A stretch of DNA of 64,000 nucleotides from Bacteroidales bacterium (lineage in GTDB: Bacteria; Bacteroidota; Bacteroidia; Bacteroidales; Marinilabiliaceae), in the NCBI GenBank assembly GCA_015061285.1, contig SUWW01000014.1, positions 60,090 to 124,089 on the forward strand, read 5' to 3'. The notes beneath the pieces were generated by a model, which saw nothing but the letters and a program-made list of their open reading frames with translations, searched no databases and was not told the origin of the DNA. Made by a program: the position numbers and the translations under genes. Below are positions 1 to 8,774 of this stretch, piece after piece (position 1 is the first letter of the stretch; every line of letters begins with the position of its first letter).

Positions 1-168
1 TGTCGATACAGGGAAGTTGGGTATCTCTTTGTAGTCGATTGATTTTTCAATTTTTATTTCTTTTACCAAACCGCCTAAACCAGTGCCTAATATTATGCCT
101 ACTTTGGGTTGCTTGGTGAATTGTGAGCGAAGGAACTCAGCAGCTTTATCAATTTCGTTTAGTAACAT
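1..168 (-). CDS. Purine nucleoside phosphorylase, N-terminal part (runs off left edge)
   Basis: The first 56 residues are visible. They contain the glycine-rich phosphate-binding stretch VGIILGTGLGGL at about residues 24-35 and the IPNFPVST motif near the window edge, both typical of the trimeric PunA/XapA type of purine nucleoside phosphorylase, which cleaves purine (deoxy)nucleosides with phosphate to free base and (deoxy)ribose-1-phosphate in the cytoplasm. The start ATG lies inside the last codons of lpxK, giving a 20-bp overlap, so the two are probably translationally coupled. It is the last visible gene of the minus-strand block that begins with PBP1A. The catalytic C-terminal half is outside the window, so the exact subclass cannot be read. 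Confidence 0.85.
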   Translation of the reverse strand, partial: MLLNEIDKAAEFLRSQFTKQPKVGIILGTGLGGLVKEIKIEKSIDYKEIPNFPVST

Positions 169-1162
169 AAGTATCTATTTTTTTGTTGAATATTTTTTCT
201 CCGTCAAATAAGAATTCGATGTCTATAGGCATGTAGTATACTTTCACGCCCGCTATGTATGGCATTCTCACGAAGTCTTTTTCCGTTGTGATTATCACGT
301 CAGCTTTCAGCCTATTCATCTCCTCTTTTATGTCGAGAACGTCATCGGTGGTATATTCGTGGTGGTCGTCGAATGTCATTGTGTGCACAATCTTGTATTT
401 GCTCCTAACTTCATCGAAGAATGGTTTTGGCTGAGCTATGCCTGCAATTGCCAAAACGTTACTTGTTGGGTTTATCTCAGATTTGCAGCAACCATCTGTT
501 ATATCACCATATACCATAGTAGAAAATAGAATGGTTTGCGAAAGGCCGATATTCATTTTTTGTGTTATTCTATCGCGGTCTTCTTCGCTGAGGTCGGCAG
601 GGCATTTGTTTATTATTATTATCGATGCTCGTTTGCTCCCTTTTGCCGATTCGCGTAGATTGCCGGCTGGCAATAGATAATCTTTCCAAATTGGGCGAGC
701 ATAGTCGCATACCATTATGTATTTATATGCTTGTGTACTACGGTGCTGCATGCCATCGTCCATAATTATGCAACGTGGTTTTTTGCGCTTTATTACCGAT
801 TTGATAGCTGCATTGCGGTTGCCATCAATAGTTATCGTTAGGTATTTATGATGTTTGTGAAGCATCATTGGCTCATCGCCAATGTCGGCCGCCGTACTTG
901 CTGATGTGGCGTATACTATGCCGTGTGTCTTACGCTTGTAACCTCTACTTACCAATGCCACATTCTCATCGCCTATGTAGCGAATTATTCTATCTACTAT
1001 GGGTGTTTTGCCTGTGCCGCCCACAGTGATGTTGCCTACACATATTATGGGCGTTGAAAACTTTTTCGATTTGAGTATATGCTTGTCGTAAAGATAGTTA
1101 CGAACGTCTACTACAACTTTATATATTGCTGCTAACGGTAATAGTATAAGTCGCAGATTCAT
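149..1162 (-). CDS. lpxK: Tetraacyldisaccharide 4'-kinase (lipid A biosynthesis)
   Basis: LpxK phosphorylates the 4' position of the tetraacyldisaccharide-1-phosphate intermediate of lipid A at the inner membrane. The 337-residue length is normal for the family. The N-terminus is a single hydrophobic segment (residues 3-20) that would anchor it. The Walker A loop GNITVGGTGKTP is at about residues 43-54, and the MDDGMQHR motif (DDGxQ) at the middle of the protein is a family hallmark. The start overlaps the stop of the upstream flippase-like gene by 4 bp (ATGA type), and its own 3' end overlaps the nucleoside phosphorylase start, so this is a tightly packed operon. Nothing looks degraded. Confidence 0.95.
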   Translation of the reverse strand: MNLRLILLPLAAIYKVVVDVRNYLYDKHILKSKKFSTPIICVGNITVGGTGKTPIVDRIIRYIGDENVALVSRGYKRKTHGIVYATSASTAADIGDEPMMLHKHHKYLTITIDGNRNAAIKSVIKRKKPRCIIMDDGMQHRSTQAYKYIMVCDYARPIWKDYLLPAGNLRESAKGSKRASIIIINKCPADLSEEDRDRITQKMNIGLSQTILFSTMVYGDITDGCCKSEINPTSNVLAIAGIAQPKPFFDEVRSKYKIVHTMTFDDHHEYTTDDVLDIKEEMNRLKADVIITTEKDFVRMPYIAGVKVYYMPIDIEFLFDGEKIFNKKIDTYVTKRN

Positions 1163-2226
1163 TGTTTCTCTCCTTTCTTAATTATGTCTTTCACCCAGCG
1201 TGGACCCAGTATTGCACCCATAATTAGATATGGATAATAGCTAACCAGTCGCCAGCATAGTGCCATTGCTACGCCTGCTCCTACCGGAATGAACGATGAT
1301 AAAAACTCTTTGAATACCCATTCTGCAAAGCCAGAACCGCCAGGCGTGGGCGATACAAGCATCATTATCCACATGGCTAATTGCTTGCCGAATACTACGA
1401 AGTGCTCTTGTAAATCTAATATTGATATACCAAAGAATGCTACAATCAGAGCGTTGACTATCCAATAGCGCGAAATCCAACTTATGCACGTCGTTATGAA
1501 GGCTTTGAGCCATTTGCGAAGTGGCCACGAGCGAAACTCTTTAGAGGTCTCTATCAAGTCGTCGCCCACTTTCACTACTTTGCTTTGCCATTTGCGCAAA
1601 AACGGCAACTTGAATATTGTTACAAGCAATGTTTTGAGTATCTGCGGATTACCAAACAATCCGTATGATAATGCTATTATGTATGCAAGTTTTATTGCAT
1701 ATCCGAGCCAAGCAAAATAGACAAAACTCGATGCTATGCCTTCTGCGCCAAATATGTTGTCGAATCCAATCAGTAGCACCGTTAGAGGAAATACTATTGC
1801 AAAGAATAGCTCGTCAAGAAACGATGTCACCATTACTATGCCTGTGGCTTTGCCCATATGTATGCCTTCGCGATGGACAAAAAATACGGCTACGCTCGTT
1901 CCTCCTACTGCCGATGGTGTAACTGCCGATGCAAATTCCCATAACATTATTATTCGAAACGCTTGCAACCAATTCAGTTTGCCCGATGAAAGTATGCGTA
2001 TGCGCTCCATATAGCCAATGTCGCGCGATGCCATCATCATAAAGGCTACGATAAACCACAATATCGACCATCCGCTGAACGATACGTTAGCAAATGCTTC
2101 GGGCGAATACTCGTGATAAAGCAGTACTATTGTCACTCCTAATCCTATGACAATAGGCACTACAATTTTCCACGACTTTATGCTTTTTAGCACACTTGCC
2201 TCTGCATTCTTGCTCTCTTCGCTCAT
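1159..2226 (-). CDS. Flippase-like integral membrane protein (UPF0104 / LPG-synthase TM family)
   Basis: A 355-residue polytopic membrane protein with about eight hydrophobic segments. The conserved region around residues 97-135 (SAVTPSAVGGTSVAVFF followed by an FLDELFF-type helix) and the later SPTPGGSGFAEW motif match the lysylphosphatidylglycerol synthetase transmembrane / UPF0104 family. Members without the C-terminal synthase domain, such as this one, are usually annotated as lipid flippase-like proteins of unknown substrate. It lies 24 bp downstream of PBP1A and overlaps lpxK by 4 bp, so it is co-transcribed with peptidoglycan and lipid A genes. A role in moving an envelope lipid is an inference from this context. 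Confidence 0.8.
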   Translation of the reverse strand: MSEESKNAEASVLKSIKSWKIVVPIVIGLGVTIVLLYHEYSPEAFANVSFSGWSILWFIVAFMMMASRDIGYMERIRILSSGKLNWLQAFRIIMLWEFASAVTPSAVGGTSVAVFFVHREGIHMGKATGIVMVTSFLDELFFAIVFPLTVLLIGFDNIFGAEGIASSFVYFAWLGYAIKLAYIIALSYGLFGNPQILKTLLVTIFKLPFLRKWQSKVVKVGDDLIETSKEFRSWPLRKWLKAFITTCISWISRYWIVNALIVAFFGISILDLQEHFVVFGKQLAMWIMMLVSPTPGGSGFAEWVFKEFLSSFIPVGAGVAMALCWRLVSYYPYLIMGAILGPRWVKDIIKKGEKQ

Positions 2227-2250
2227 TGCTGTGCTTCGTGTTATAATGTT

Positions 2251-4629
2251 TTAGAAATTGAATATAGATCCATCATCGTTAGCTACTTCATCTGTTATTG
2301 TTTCGCTACTTATGCTGCCTTCACTCTCATCGGCGCTTATGTGACGGTCGGAACAATCAAGTGAATAGCCAAAACTCTCAGGCACTTCAAATTCGTCTGT
2401 CTCTTTCACATCCGTAATCTTGTCGTTGGCGAATACCTTTTTTATGAATCGTCCAAATATTGGCACTGCCGTATTGGCTGCTTGACCAATTCTCATGTCG
2501 TCGAAGTGTATGCCTCGGTCTTCACCGCCAACCCATACGCCAGTTACAAGATTTGGCATAACGGACATGTACCAGCCATCGGAGTTGTTTTGCGTGGTGC
2601 CTGTCTTGCCTCCCATCTTGTTTGTTAGCTTGTAGGCTGGACCTCGCAAACGACATGCAGTTCCTTGATTTACAACGCCTTCGAGTAGGTTGACCATCAA
2701 GAATGCAGTCTCTTCGTCTATTGCCTCGCGTTCGTTGGGTAGGAACGATGCTATCACATTGCCGTATTTATCTTCAATTTTAGTTATGGCTATGGGGTCG
2801 ATATGTACGCCTTTGTTTACAAATGTCGCGTATGCACCAACCATTTCTAACAAACTAAAGTCCGATGTGCCTAAGAAGAGCGAATACACTGGGTCGACAT
2901 GCGAGTTGATGCCCATATCGTGAATCATATTTGCAACAGCCCTGGGCGAGTATTGTTTCATTACCCATGCAGTGACGTTGTTGTTAGAGTTTGCAAGTCC
3001 CCATTTCAGCGATACCATCTCACCTGCGCGAGCGCTACCTGCGTTCTTCGGTGTCCACGTAGTGCCATCGTCGAGTAGGAATGTCTGCGGAGAATTAGGC
3101 ACGAGGTCGCATGGTGTGTGACCCTCTTTCATTGCAAGGGCGTATACAAATGGTTTTATTGTAGAACCCACTTGCCGTTTGCCCTGCGATGCCATGTCGT
3201 ACATGAAATACTTGAAGTTTGGCCCTCCTACATATACCTTAATATGCCCATTGTGAGGGTTTACCGACATCATAGCCGAGCGGAGGAAATATTTGTGGTA
3301 TACCACCGAATCGTATGGTGTCATCACGGTATCTTTTTCTCCAGCCCAAGTAAATACGCGAGTTTCAACTGGCGTTTTCATGTGTTTATCTATCTCAGCA
3401 TCGGAGAGCCCGAGTTTTTTGAGCTTTCTATATCTGTCGGAATTTTTTATCGCGCGGTTAATCATCTGCGCATATTGCTCCTCGGTTACATCGACACTAT
3501 ATGGTCCACGGCGACTATTCTTTTTTGAACGAAAGAATTGTGGCTGTAATTCTCCGCTAAGATGTTCTGTCATAGCATCTTCGGCCATTTTTTGTAGTCT
3601 GCTGTCGAGGGTCGTGTATATACGCAAACCATCTTTATATATATTGTATAAACTTCCGTCGGCTTTCGGGTTTTTGGCAATCCAGCCGTATGCAGGGTTG
3701 TTTATCCATTGTGCGCTATCTTCTCTGAATTTTTCTTCTTGCCAACTTGCGTAGTTACGCATATCTGGCTTTGGCGCTGTGAGCATTAAGCGTATGTATT
3801 CTCTGAAATATGGTGCTATGCCCATCTTATGATCCAGGCGTGTGAAGTTTAACCCTAATGGCAAAGCTTTTAGCGAATCGTATTCTTGTGTTGATATGTA
3901 TCGCGAACGGAGCATTTGTCCCAATACCACATTTCGGCGTGTTATTACTTTCTCCGGACGGCGTATAGGATTGTATAATGATGGATTTTGTAGCATTCCT
4001 ACTATTGTGGCAGCCTCTTCTTTGTTGAGCTTGCTTACGCTTTTGCCAAAAAATGTGAGCGCTGCCGATTCTATGCCATAAGCATCGTATATGAAACCCG
4101 CACGATTCAAATACATTGCAATGATTTCCTCTTTCGTGTAGCTACGTTCAAGCTTTACTGCAATGACCCACTCTTTTATCTTCTGCGTAGCACGATCCCA
4201 TTTCGATTGTGCTTTGCCGTGGAAAAGCATTTTGGCTAACTGTTGTGTTATGGTTGATCCTCCACCCGATGATTGTTTGCGCATAAGTACAGTCTTTACG
4301 AGCACGCGCGCAAGACTATTCATGTCAATGCCTGAATGGCTATAATATCTTTCATCTTCGGTAGCAATTAGTGCGTCTACTACGTTTTTCGATATGCTGT
4401 CGAAGTCAACCTGGCTGCGATTCTCTATGTAGAAGCGCCCAAGTGTTTCGCCATCAGCCGAAATGACGTCCGATGCCAAATTGCTCTTGGGGTTCTCCAA
4501 GTCTTCGAATGTCGGCATGAAACCAAGCACGCCATTGCTTAGTAATATGAAAAATGTCACTATGGCTATTATGCCTGCTAAGTACAGCGACCAAAAAACT
4601 ATCAGTCCTTTCTTGTGCTCTATTTTCAT
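2251..4629 (-). CDS. mrcA: Penicillin-binding protein 1A, bifunctional transglycosylase/transpeptidase
   Basis: A class A PBP of 792 residues that polymerises and cross-links peptidoglycan. Residues 9-31 form a signal anchor. The GT51 glycosyltransferase domain carries ATEDERYYSHSGID with the catalytic Glu at about 91, the GGSTITQQLAK motif and the KLERSYTKEEIIAMYLN block. The transpeptidase domain has the nucleophile motif STIK at about residues 488-491, SNN, and KTGTT. The C-terminal tail is acidic and low in complexity. It heads a minus-strand operon with the flippase-like gene, lpxK and the nucleoside phosphorylase. The 638-bp upstream gap must hold its promoter, but I found no convincing one. 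Confidence 0.95.
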   Translation of the reverse strand: MKIEHKKGLIVFWSLYLAGIIAIVTFFILLSNGVLGFMPTFEDLENPKSNLASDVISADGETLGRFYIENRSQVDFDSISKNVVDALIATEDERYYSHSGIDMNSLARVLVKTVLMRKQSSGGGSTITQQLAKMLFHGKAQSKWDRATQKIKEWVIAVKLERSYTKEEIIAMYLNRAGFIYDAYGIESAALTFFGKSVSKLNKEEAATIVGMLQNPSLYNPIRRPEKVITRRNVVLGQMLRSRYISTQEYDSLKALPLGLNFTRLDHKMGIAPYFREYIRLMLTAPKPDMRNYASWQEEKFREDSAQWINNPAYGWIAKNPKADGSLYNIYKDGLRIYTTLDSRLQKMAEDAMTEHLSGELQPQFFRSKKNSRRGPYSVDVTEEQYAQMINRAIKNSDRYRKLKKLGLSDAEIDKHMKTPVETRVFTWAGEKDTVMTPYDSVVYHKYFLRSAMMSVNPHNGHIKVYVGGPNFKYFMYDMASQGKRQVGSTIKPFVYALAMKEGHTPCDLVPNSPQTFLLDDGTTWTPKNAGSARAGEMVSLKWGLANSNNNVTAWVMKQYSPRAVANMIHDMGINSHVDPVYSLFLGTSDFSLLEMVGAYATFVNKGVHIDPIAITKIEDKYGNVIASFLPNEREAIDEETAFLMVNLLEGVVNQGTACRLRGPAYKLTNKMGGKTGTTQNNSDGWYMSVMPNLVTGVWVGGEDRGIHFDDMRIGQAANTAVPIFGRFIKKVFANDKITDVKETDEFEVPESFGYSLDCSDRHISADESEGSISSETITDEVANDDGSIFNF

Positions 4630-5123
4630 CTATACTTATTTTGATCCTATTATAAACTTTCAAAAATAAAGGCATTTTGGGTATTTATGAAATTTTGCTC
4701 GCGAAGATGTTTTATAATAATTATTCACCTGTGTTTTTCAATACTGAAAATAAATGTGTGTAGAAACCCTAATGGTATGTTTTTGATTCTGTTGTTTCCT
4801 CTGTTCAATTCTTGACTATGGGTGATGATTGTTGCTCATTTTGGGTGATTTTTTACGTTCCTGTTCAATTGAGGCTTCCTATTTTTTTGATGAATTTCAC
4901 CCCAGAAAATTGTTTTTTACCCACAAAAATCGCCGTTTGCCGCTCATTAGCTATAGCTAAACCTTTTTGCTTTTCTCGTTCGTCGATGCTTGCTTTCTTT
5001 GTGTCGTTTTGCGCGTTGAGCGTGATATAAATCATGGCTTTTTAGTTTGACTCAAGTGTAGACCATGGTTGTCTTAGACTTAATTATTTAGATAAACATC
5101 TCAAACATTTGGAGAGAGATAGT

Positions 5124-5157
5124 AAGGCGAATGCAGAAGGGGCGTTCGCCTTTTTTT
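5124..5157 (+). terminator. Orphan plus-strand intrinsic terminator
   Basis: The arms AAGGCGAATGC and GCGTTCGCCTT form an 11-bp stem with one mismatch, followed directly by seven T residues. No plus-strand gene precedes it within 5 kb, and on the minus strand the hairpin lacks a proper T tract. It may end a small RNA. Confidence 0.65.
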
Positions 5158-5207
5158 GTCTATCGACGATATGGTTATATCATCATAAATAGTATGTGTA
5201 TATAAAC

Positions 5208-5242
5208 AAAAAAGCCGTTCAAGTTTCGTTTGAACGGCTTTT
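5208..5242 (-). terminator. fabH intrinsic terminator
   Basis: A perfect inverted repeat, AAGCCGTTCAA with its complement around a short loop, read on the minus strand and ending in a run of T. It lies 26 bp past the fabH stop. Confidence 0.85.
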
Positions 5243-5267
5243 GAAATCTATTTTGTGAATGCTATGA

Positions 5268-6269
5268 TTATTTGCTGTTGTAGCCCCACTTAATGTAAAG
5301 AGCACCCCATGTAAAACCAGCGCCAAAAGCAGCCAACACAAGGTTGTCTCCTTTCTTTAGTTGCTTCTCCCATTCGTATAGACAGAGTGGAATAGTAGCA
5401 GAAGTGGTGTTTCCATATTTTTCAATGTTTATCATCACTTTCTCTTTGTTGAGCTCCATTCTCTCTGCTGTAGCCGAAATGATTCTGAGGTTAGCTTGAT
5501 GAGGTACAAGCCAAGCTATATCGTCGCTTGTAAGCTTGTTGCGTTCCATAATCTCGGCAGCAGCATCAGCCATGCGCGTTACGGCATATTTGAATACTTG
5601 CTTACCTTCTTGGTATATATAATGCTCATGAGCATCGATAGTCTCGTGTGAAGCAGGTTTAGCCGAGCCGCCAGCTATAATCTTCAACCAATTGCGACCA
5701 ATGCCATCGGTGTAGAGGTTCGAGTCCATGAGACCTACGCCTTCGTCTTCTGTTGGCTCAACGAGAACTGCCGTAGCAGCGTCACCAAAGAGTACGCAAG
5801 TGGTGCGGTCGGTGTAGTCGGTGATAGTAGACATCTTTTCGGCGCTAACAAGAATAACCTTCTTCTTAGAACCCGAACGTATGTATTGTGCTACGAGGTC
5901 AAGTCCGTAGAGGAAGCCCGAGCATGCGCCGTTCATATCGAAACCAAGAGCATTGTGAATGCCTGCGCGGTCGCAAATTATTGCTGCGGTAGAAGGCACT
6001 GGAGCGTCTGGAGTAACGGTTGTGCAGACAACCAAGTCGACTTCGTCCAAGTTCAGACCAGTTTTTCTTACTAAGTCTTCTATGGCTTTGACGCCCATAT
6101 ACGAAGCACCTTCGCCCTCTTCTTTGAGTATTCGGCGCTCTTTGATGCCTACGCGCGTCATTATCCATTCGTCATTGGTGTCGACCATAGTGCTCAACTC
6201 TTCGTTGGTGAGTCTATATTCTGGCAAGAAAGCCCCAACACCTGTAATTACTGCATTTATTTTAGCCAT
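5268..6269 (-). CDS. fabH: Beta-ketoacyl-ACP synthase III
   Basis: FabH condenses acetyl-CoA (or a branched acyl-CoA) with malonyl-ACP to start fatty acid synthesis in the cytoplasm. Starting at the ATG at 6269 gives 333 residues, the normal length; the 16 extra residues upstream look unlike the family and would begin at TTG. The catalytic triad is visible: Cys116 in GACSGF, His in PHQAN near 263 and Asn in GNTTSA near 293. It is a single-gene unit: its own terminator follows it and the Nudix terminator precedes it. A sequence CAAAAATA at 6305-6312 reads as a Bacteroidetes -7 box (TAnnTTTG) on the minus strand. Confidence 0.96.
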   Translation of the reverse strand: MAKINAVITGVGAFLPEYRLTNEELSTMVDTNDEWIMTRVGIKERRILKEEGEGASYMGVKAIEDLVRKTGLNLDEVDLVVCTTVTPDAPVPSTAAIICDRAGIHNALGFDMNGACSGFLYGLDLVAQYIRSGSKKKVILVSAEKMSTITDYTDRTTCVLFGDAATAVLVEPTEDEGVGLMDSNLYTDGIGRNWLKIIAGGSAKPASHETIDAHEHYIYQEGKQVFKYAVTRMADAAAEIMERNKLTSDDIAWLVPHQANLRIISATAERMELNKEKVMINIEKYGNTTSATIPLCLYEWEKQLKKGDNLVLAAFGAGFTWGALYIKWGYNSK

Positions 6270-6363
6270 TATTATTGATAATTTCTTCTTCAAAAAAATT
6301 CGCGCAAAAATACACAAACTAACTTAATTACAAGATGTTTTTGCGTCTCTAACCTTTTTTGTG

Positions 6364-6403
6364 AAAAAACGGCGAGAAGATTTTTGTCGTCTTCTCGCCG
6401 TTT
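6364..6403 (-). terminator. Nudix gene intrinsic terminator
   Basis: A perfect 14-bp stem, AAACGGCGAGAAGA and its complement around a 9-nt loop. It is followed on the minus strand by six T residues, 32 bp past the end of the Nudix-like gene. Confidence 0.9.
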
Positions 6404-6434
6404 GCATCGCTTCTTTGCGTGTTTGTTTCGCTTT

Positions 6435-6875
6435 TCAAATCGCTACGCAAGCTCTCGCTTTTGTTATGTGACCTGTCTTTATTATTCTGTCGATAATTTC
6501 CTCTACTATTGGTAGATCGGTCTTCGACCATGCCAAGCGCATTAGTTGTATAGGCATAAACCACTCTGAGCGTGCTTGCGATTCGAGTATTACTGCATCG
6601 TTTTCTATCTCAGCTATGTATGGGTGCATTCTATATACTTTGCCTTTGCGATCGATTTCAACGTCATACGATGGTAAACTTTCAGTGAGGTTCACTTTCA
6701 AACCTATTTTTGTTTCTACATGACGTCTTAGGCACTCTTCGTGCGACTCTGATTCATCGATTTTTCCACCTGGGAAAAACCATAAACCTTGATTCTCATT
6801 AGAGTCATCTTTGTCGGTGGCGAGTATCATATTATTCTTTATGATAATCGCGCAAACTACATCGATAATGTCCAT
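6435..6875 (-). CDS. Nudix-fold protein with a degenerate Nudix box
   Basis: A small MutT-type protein of 146 residues. The N-terminal strand IDVVCAIIIKNNMILA, the LWFFPGGK turn and the following helix are typical of nucleotide pyrophosphohydrolases of the MutT/CTP-pyrophosphohydrolase group. The Nudix box, however, is altered. The first part (GGKIDESES, then E at the expected place) is normal, but the metal-binding REUxEExGU segment reads RHVETKIGL, so the REU glutamate is His and the EE pair is Thr-Lys. Hydrolase activity is therefore doubtful. I chose the ATG at 6875 because a GGGGGAG sequence lies about 9 nt upstream; an in-frame ATG at 6908 would add 11 lysine-rich residues. It is a single-gene unit. 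Confidence 0.75.
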   Translation of the reverse strand: MDIIDVVCAIIIKNNMILATDKDDSNENQGLWFFPGGKIDESESHEECLRRHVETKIGLKVNLTESLPSYDVEIDRKGKVYRMHPYIAEIENDAVILESQARSEWFMPIQLMRLAWSKTDLPIVEEIIDRIIKTGHITKARACVAI

Positions 6876-6908
6876 TATTTTAATCTCCCCCTTTTTTTTC
6901 TCTTCCAT

Positions 6909-7458
6909 TTGCGCCTTTGGTGACGTTTGTGGAAGCGTTTGTTTTTTGTTGATACCTATTTATTATATGTATGAATGTTTTAGTGTAAATAAATCTCTGT
7001 TGTGTGTCGTGTGTAAATATAACTATTTATACTCTTGAAGTTTTTCAATACCATAATCATTAACATATGGGTGAAAACAAAGATATTAATAGTTGTTAAT
7101 ATTTATTGCTCCGATATGAAAAATAAAGCATGTGTTATGATTATGTGCGTAGTGTTCTATTCTGTTCGGACTAAAACTTGCGTATTGGGTTGTATATGTG
7201 CTAAATCAATATTCATATAAAGAGCTTTTAGATTGATAGAAACTTCGGATTATTGGGCATCAAACGAGAGGTAAATAGCAATTACGAGCTGTCAAAAGTT
7301 TCAAATAGTTGCTATATGGTTGTGTGGTTAATAATTTTTAGTAATTTGGCTGCTCGAATTTAGAGGTCCTCTGGGGCTTGTGAATTCGAGTTTTTAGTAG
7401 TTAAATCTAAATTCAAACAATTATTTATTTTTCAATAAAACAAATTTTATCAGAGATT
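6909..7458. other. AT-rich intergenic region upstream of exbB
   Basis: This 550-bp stretch between the divergent Nudix and exbB genes is very AT-rich and has no credible gene. Its only clear structure is a hairpin at 7353-7395, 64 bp before the exbB start. Promoters for both genes should lie here, but I could not identify a full -33/-7 pair. Confidence 0.55.
7353..7395 (+). promoter_or_regulatory. Stem-loop with T tract in the exbB leader
   Basis: The 8-bp arms CTCGAATT and AATTCGAG enclose a nested AGAGG/CCTCT hairpin and are followed by TTTTT. It looks like a terminator or attenuator, yet no plus-strand gene lies upstream, so it may be part of the exbB leader. Confidence 0.45.
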
Positions 7459-8259
7459 ATGAAAAAGCTATTTGCGTATTTAGCAGTATTTGGCATGATG
7501 AGCTTCGGCTCTGTTGCAATGGCACAAGACGAAGCAGCTGCTTCTGAGTCTGCATCTGTCGAGACTACAGAAGTTGCTTCAGCGGAGGCTGAAACTGAAG
7601 AAGTTGCAGCTGACGAAGAGGTAAGTATTCACAAAGCCCTCAAACAGAAATTCGTTGAAGGTGGTGTGGGATGGATGCTCCCAGTGCTTGTATGTATTGT
7701 TCTCGGTTTGGCAATATCAATCGAGCGTATCATCTATTTGACACTTGCAAACTCAAATACCAAAAAACTTATCGCTAACGTAGAGGAAGCTCTCAACGAA
7801 GGTGGCGTAGAAAAAGCTAAAGAGGTATGCCGCAACACTCGTGGCCCTGTAGCTTCTATCTTCTATCAAGGTCTTCTTCACTACGACGAAGGTGTTGACA
7901 TGGTAGAAAAGACGATCGTTTCTTACGGCGCTGTTCAATCAGGTCAAATGGAAAGCGGTCTTACTTGGATTTCATTGTTTATAGCACTTTCACCATCTTT
8001 GGGATTCATGGGTACCGTTGTAGGTATGATCGGTGCATTCGATAGCATTCAAAAAATGGGTGATATTTCTCCTATCGCAGTTGCAGGCGGTATCAAAGTC
8101 GCTCTTCTTACCACACTCTTCGGTCTTATTGCAGCAGTCATTCTTCAAGTGTTCTACAACTATATCGTTGTGAAAATTGAAGGCATTACCAACAAGATGG
8201 AAGAGGCTTCTATCTCGTTGACAGATATGCTTGTAAAATACAATAAGAGTCAAGGTTAA
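7459..8259 (+). CDS. exbB: ExbB / TolQ-type proton channel subunit
   Basis: Inner-membrane component of the TonB-energising motor. Residues 1-22 are a signal-peptide-like segment ending in AMAQ, followed by an acidic Ala/Glu/Ser-rich stretch (about 23-58) before the first conserved helix (MLPVLVCIVLGLAISIERII). The two C-terminal helices, including SLGFMGTVVGMIGAF and VALLTTLFGLIAAVI, carry the MotA/TolQ/ExbB signature. The 266-residue length is usual for the Bacteroidetes form with an N-terminal extension. It is the first gene of a four-gene operon with a 150-residue membrane protein and two ExbD proteins, and probably powers TonB-dependent uptake, including SusC-type transporters. Confidence 0.92.
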   Translation: MKKLFAYLAVFGMMSFGSVAMAQDEAAASESASVETTEVASAEAETEEVAADEEVSIHKALKQKFVEGGVGWMLPVLVCIVLGLAISIERIIYLTLANSNTKKLIANVEEALNEGGVEKAKEVCRNTRGPVASIFYQGLLHYDEGVDMVEKTIVSYGAVQSGQMESGLTWISLFIALSPSLGFMGTVVGMIGAFDSIQKMGDISPIAVAGGIKVALLTTLFGLIAAVILQVFYNYIVVKIEGITNKMEEASISLTDMLVKYNKSQG

Positions 8260-8277
8260 TAGAGTTGCAATAGTAAA

Positions 8278-8730
8278 ATGAATAAAGTAAATCTAATAGG
8301 TAAAATAATAATGTATGCCTTTGTGGCTATCAGCGTATTGCTGTTAGGCGCAATCATCATGAATCAGGAGGCAGCCGAAGATGCCCTTGCTCTTGCCGAT
8401 GGTTCATGGACGGGTAACATTATTACATGGACAATTGCCATGTTCGTTATTGGCGTTGTTCTGATTATTCTCTCATACTTCTTCGGTTGGGTAATCGATC
8501 CAAGTCGTATAGTGAAAGATTTGATTATGTTGGTAGGTTTTGCAGCTCTAATATTTATATGCTGGAGCATGTCAGACTCTACTCCAATGAATCTCCCAGG
8601 TTATGAAGGTTCAGAGAACCAAGCTCCATGGCTTAATATTGCCGATGTAGGCTTGTATCTCCTTTATATCTTCACTGCTGTTGCTGTATTTGCAATTGTA
8701 GCTTCGGAGATTTACCAACTTTTCAAATAA
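8278..8730 (+). CDS. Conserved four-helix membrane protein of the exbB operon
   Basis: A 150-residue protein with four predicted transmembrane segments (about 8-28, 47-72, 80-98 and 123-147). The short connecting segment at about 104-122 includes a GSENQAPWLN stretch. No enzymatic motif is visible. Genes of this kind commonly sit between exbB and the paired exbD genes in Bacteroidetes, so it is probably an accessory subunit or stabiliser of the proton channel. That is inferred from position only. The gaps to exbB (18 bp) and exbD (44 bp) support co-transcription. Confidence 0.7.
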   Translation: MNKVNLIGKIIMYAFVAISVLLLGAIIMNQEAAEDALALADGSWTGNIITWTIAMFVIGVVLIILSYFFGWVIDPSRIVKDLIMLVGFAALIFICWSMSDSTPMNLPGYEGSENQAPWLNIADVGLYLLYIFTAVAVFAIVASEIYQLFK

Positions 8731-8774
8731 CAAATCGACAACAAACAGTTGTCAATTAGTAAAAAGACAAAGAA

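Larger units (their letters stand above)
4630..5267. other. Intergenic region between PBP1A and fabH
   Basis: This 638-bp gap has no convincing protein gene on either strand; the short open frames have no start context and low-complexity translations. It holds two intrinsic terminators: one on the minus strand that ends fabH, and one on the plus strand with no gene upstream of it, so a short plus-strand RNA may be made here. The phrase CTGTTCAATT occurs twice about 65 bp apart, near 4802 and 4862, without a clear larger repeat. Confidence 0.6.

Noticed and set aside
4812..5030. 72-codon frame in the PBP1A-fabH gap
   Set aside because: The composition is phenylalanine/cysteine-rich, without ribosome-binding context or similarity; more likely non-coding.
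4630..5157. 6S RNA, SRP RNA or tmRNA in the gap before the orphan terminator
   Set aside because: I could not fold the long bulged hairpin of 6S, the SRP RNA core motif or a tRNA-like end, so only a generic small RNA is proposed.
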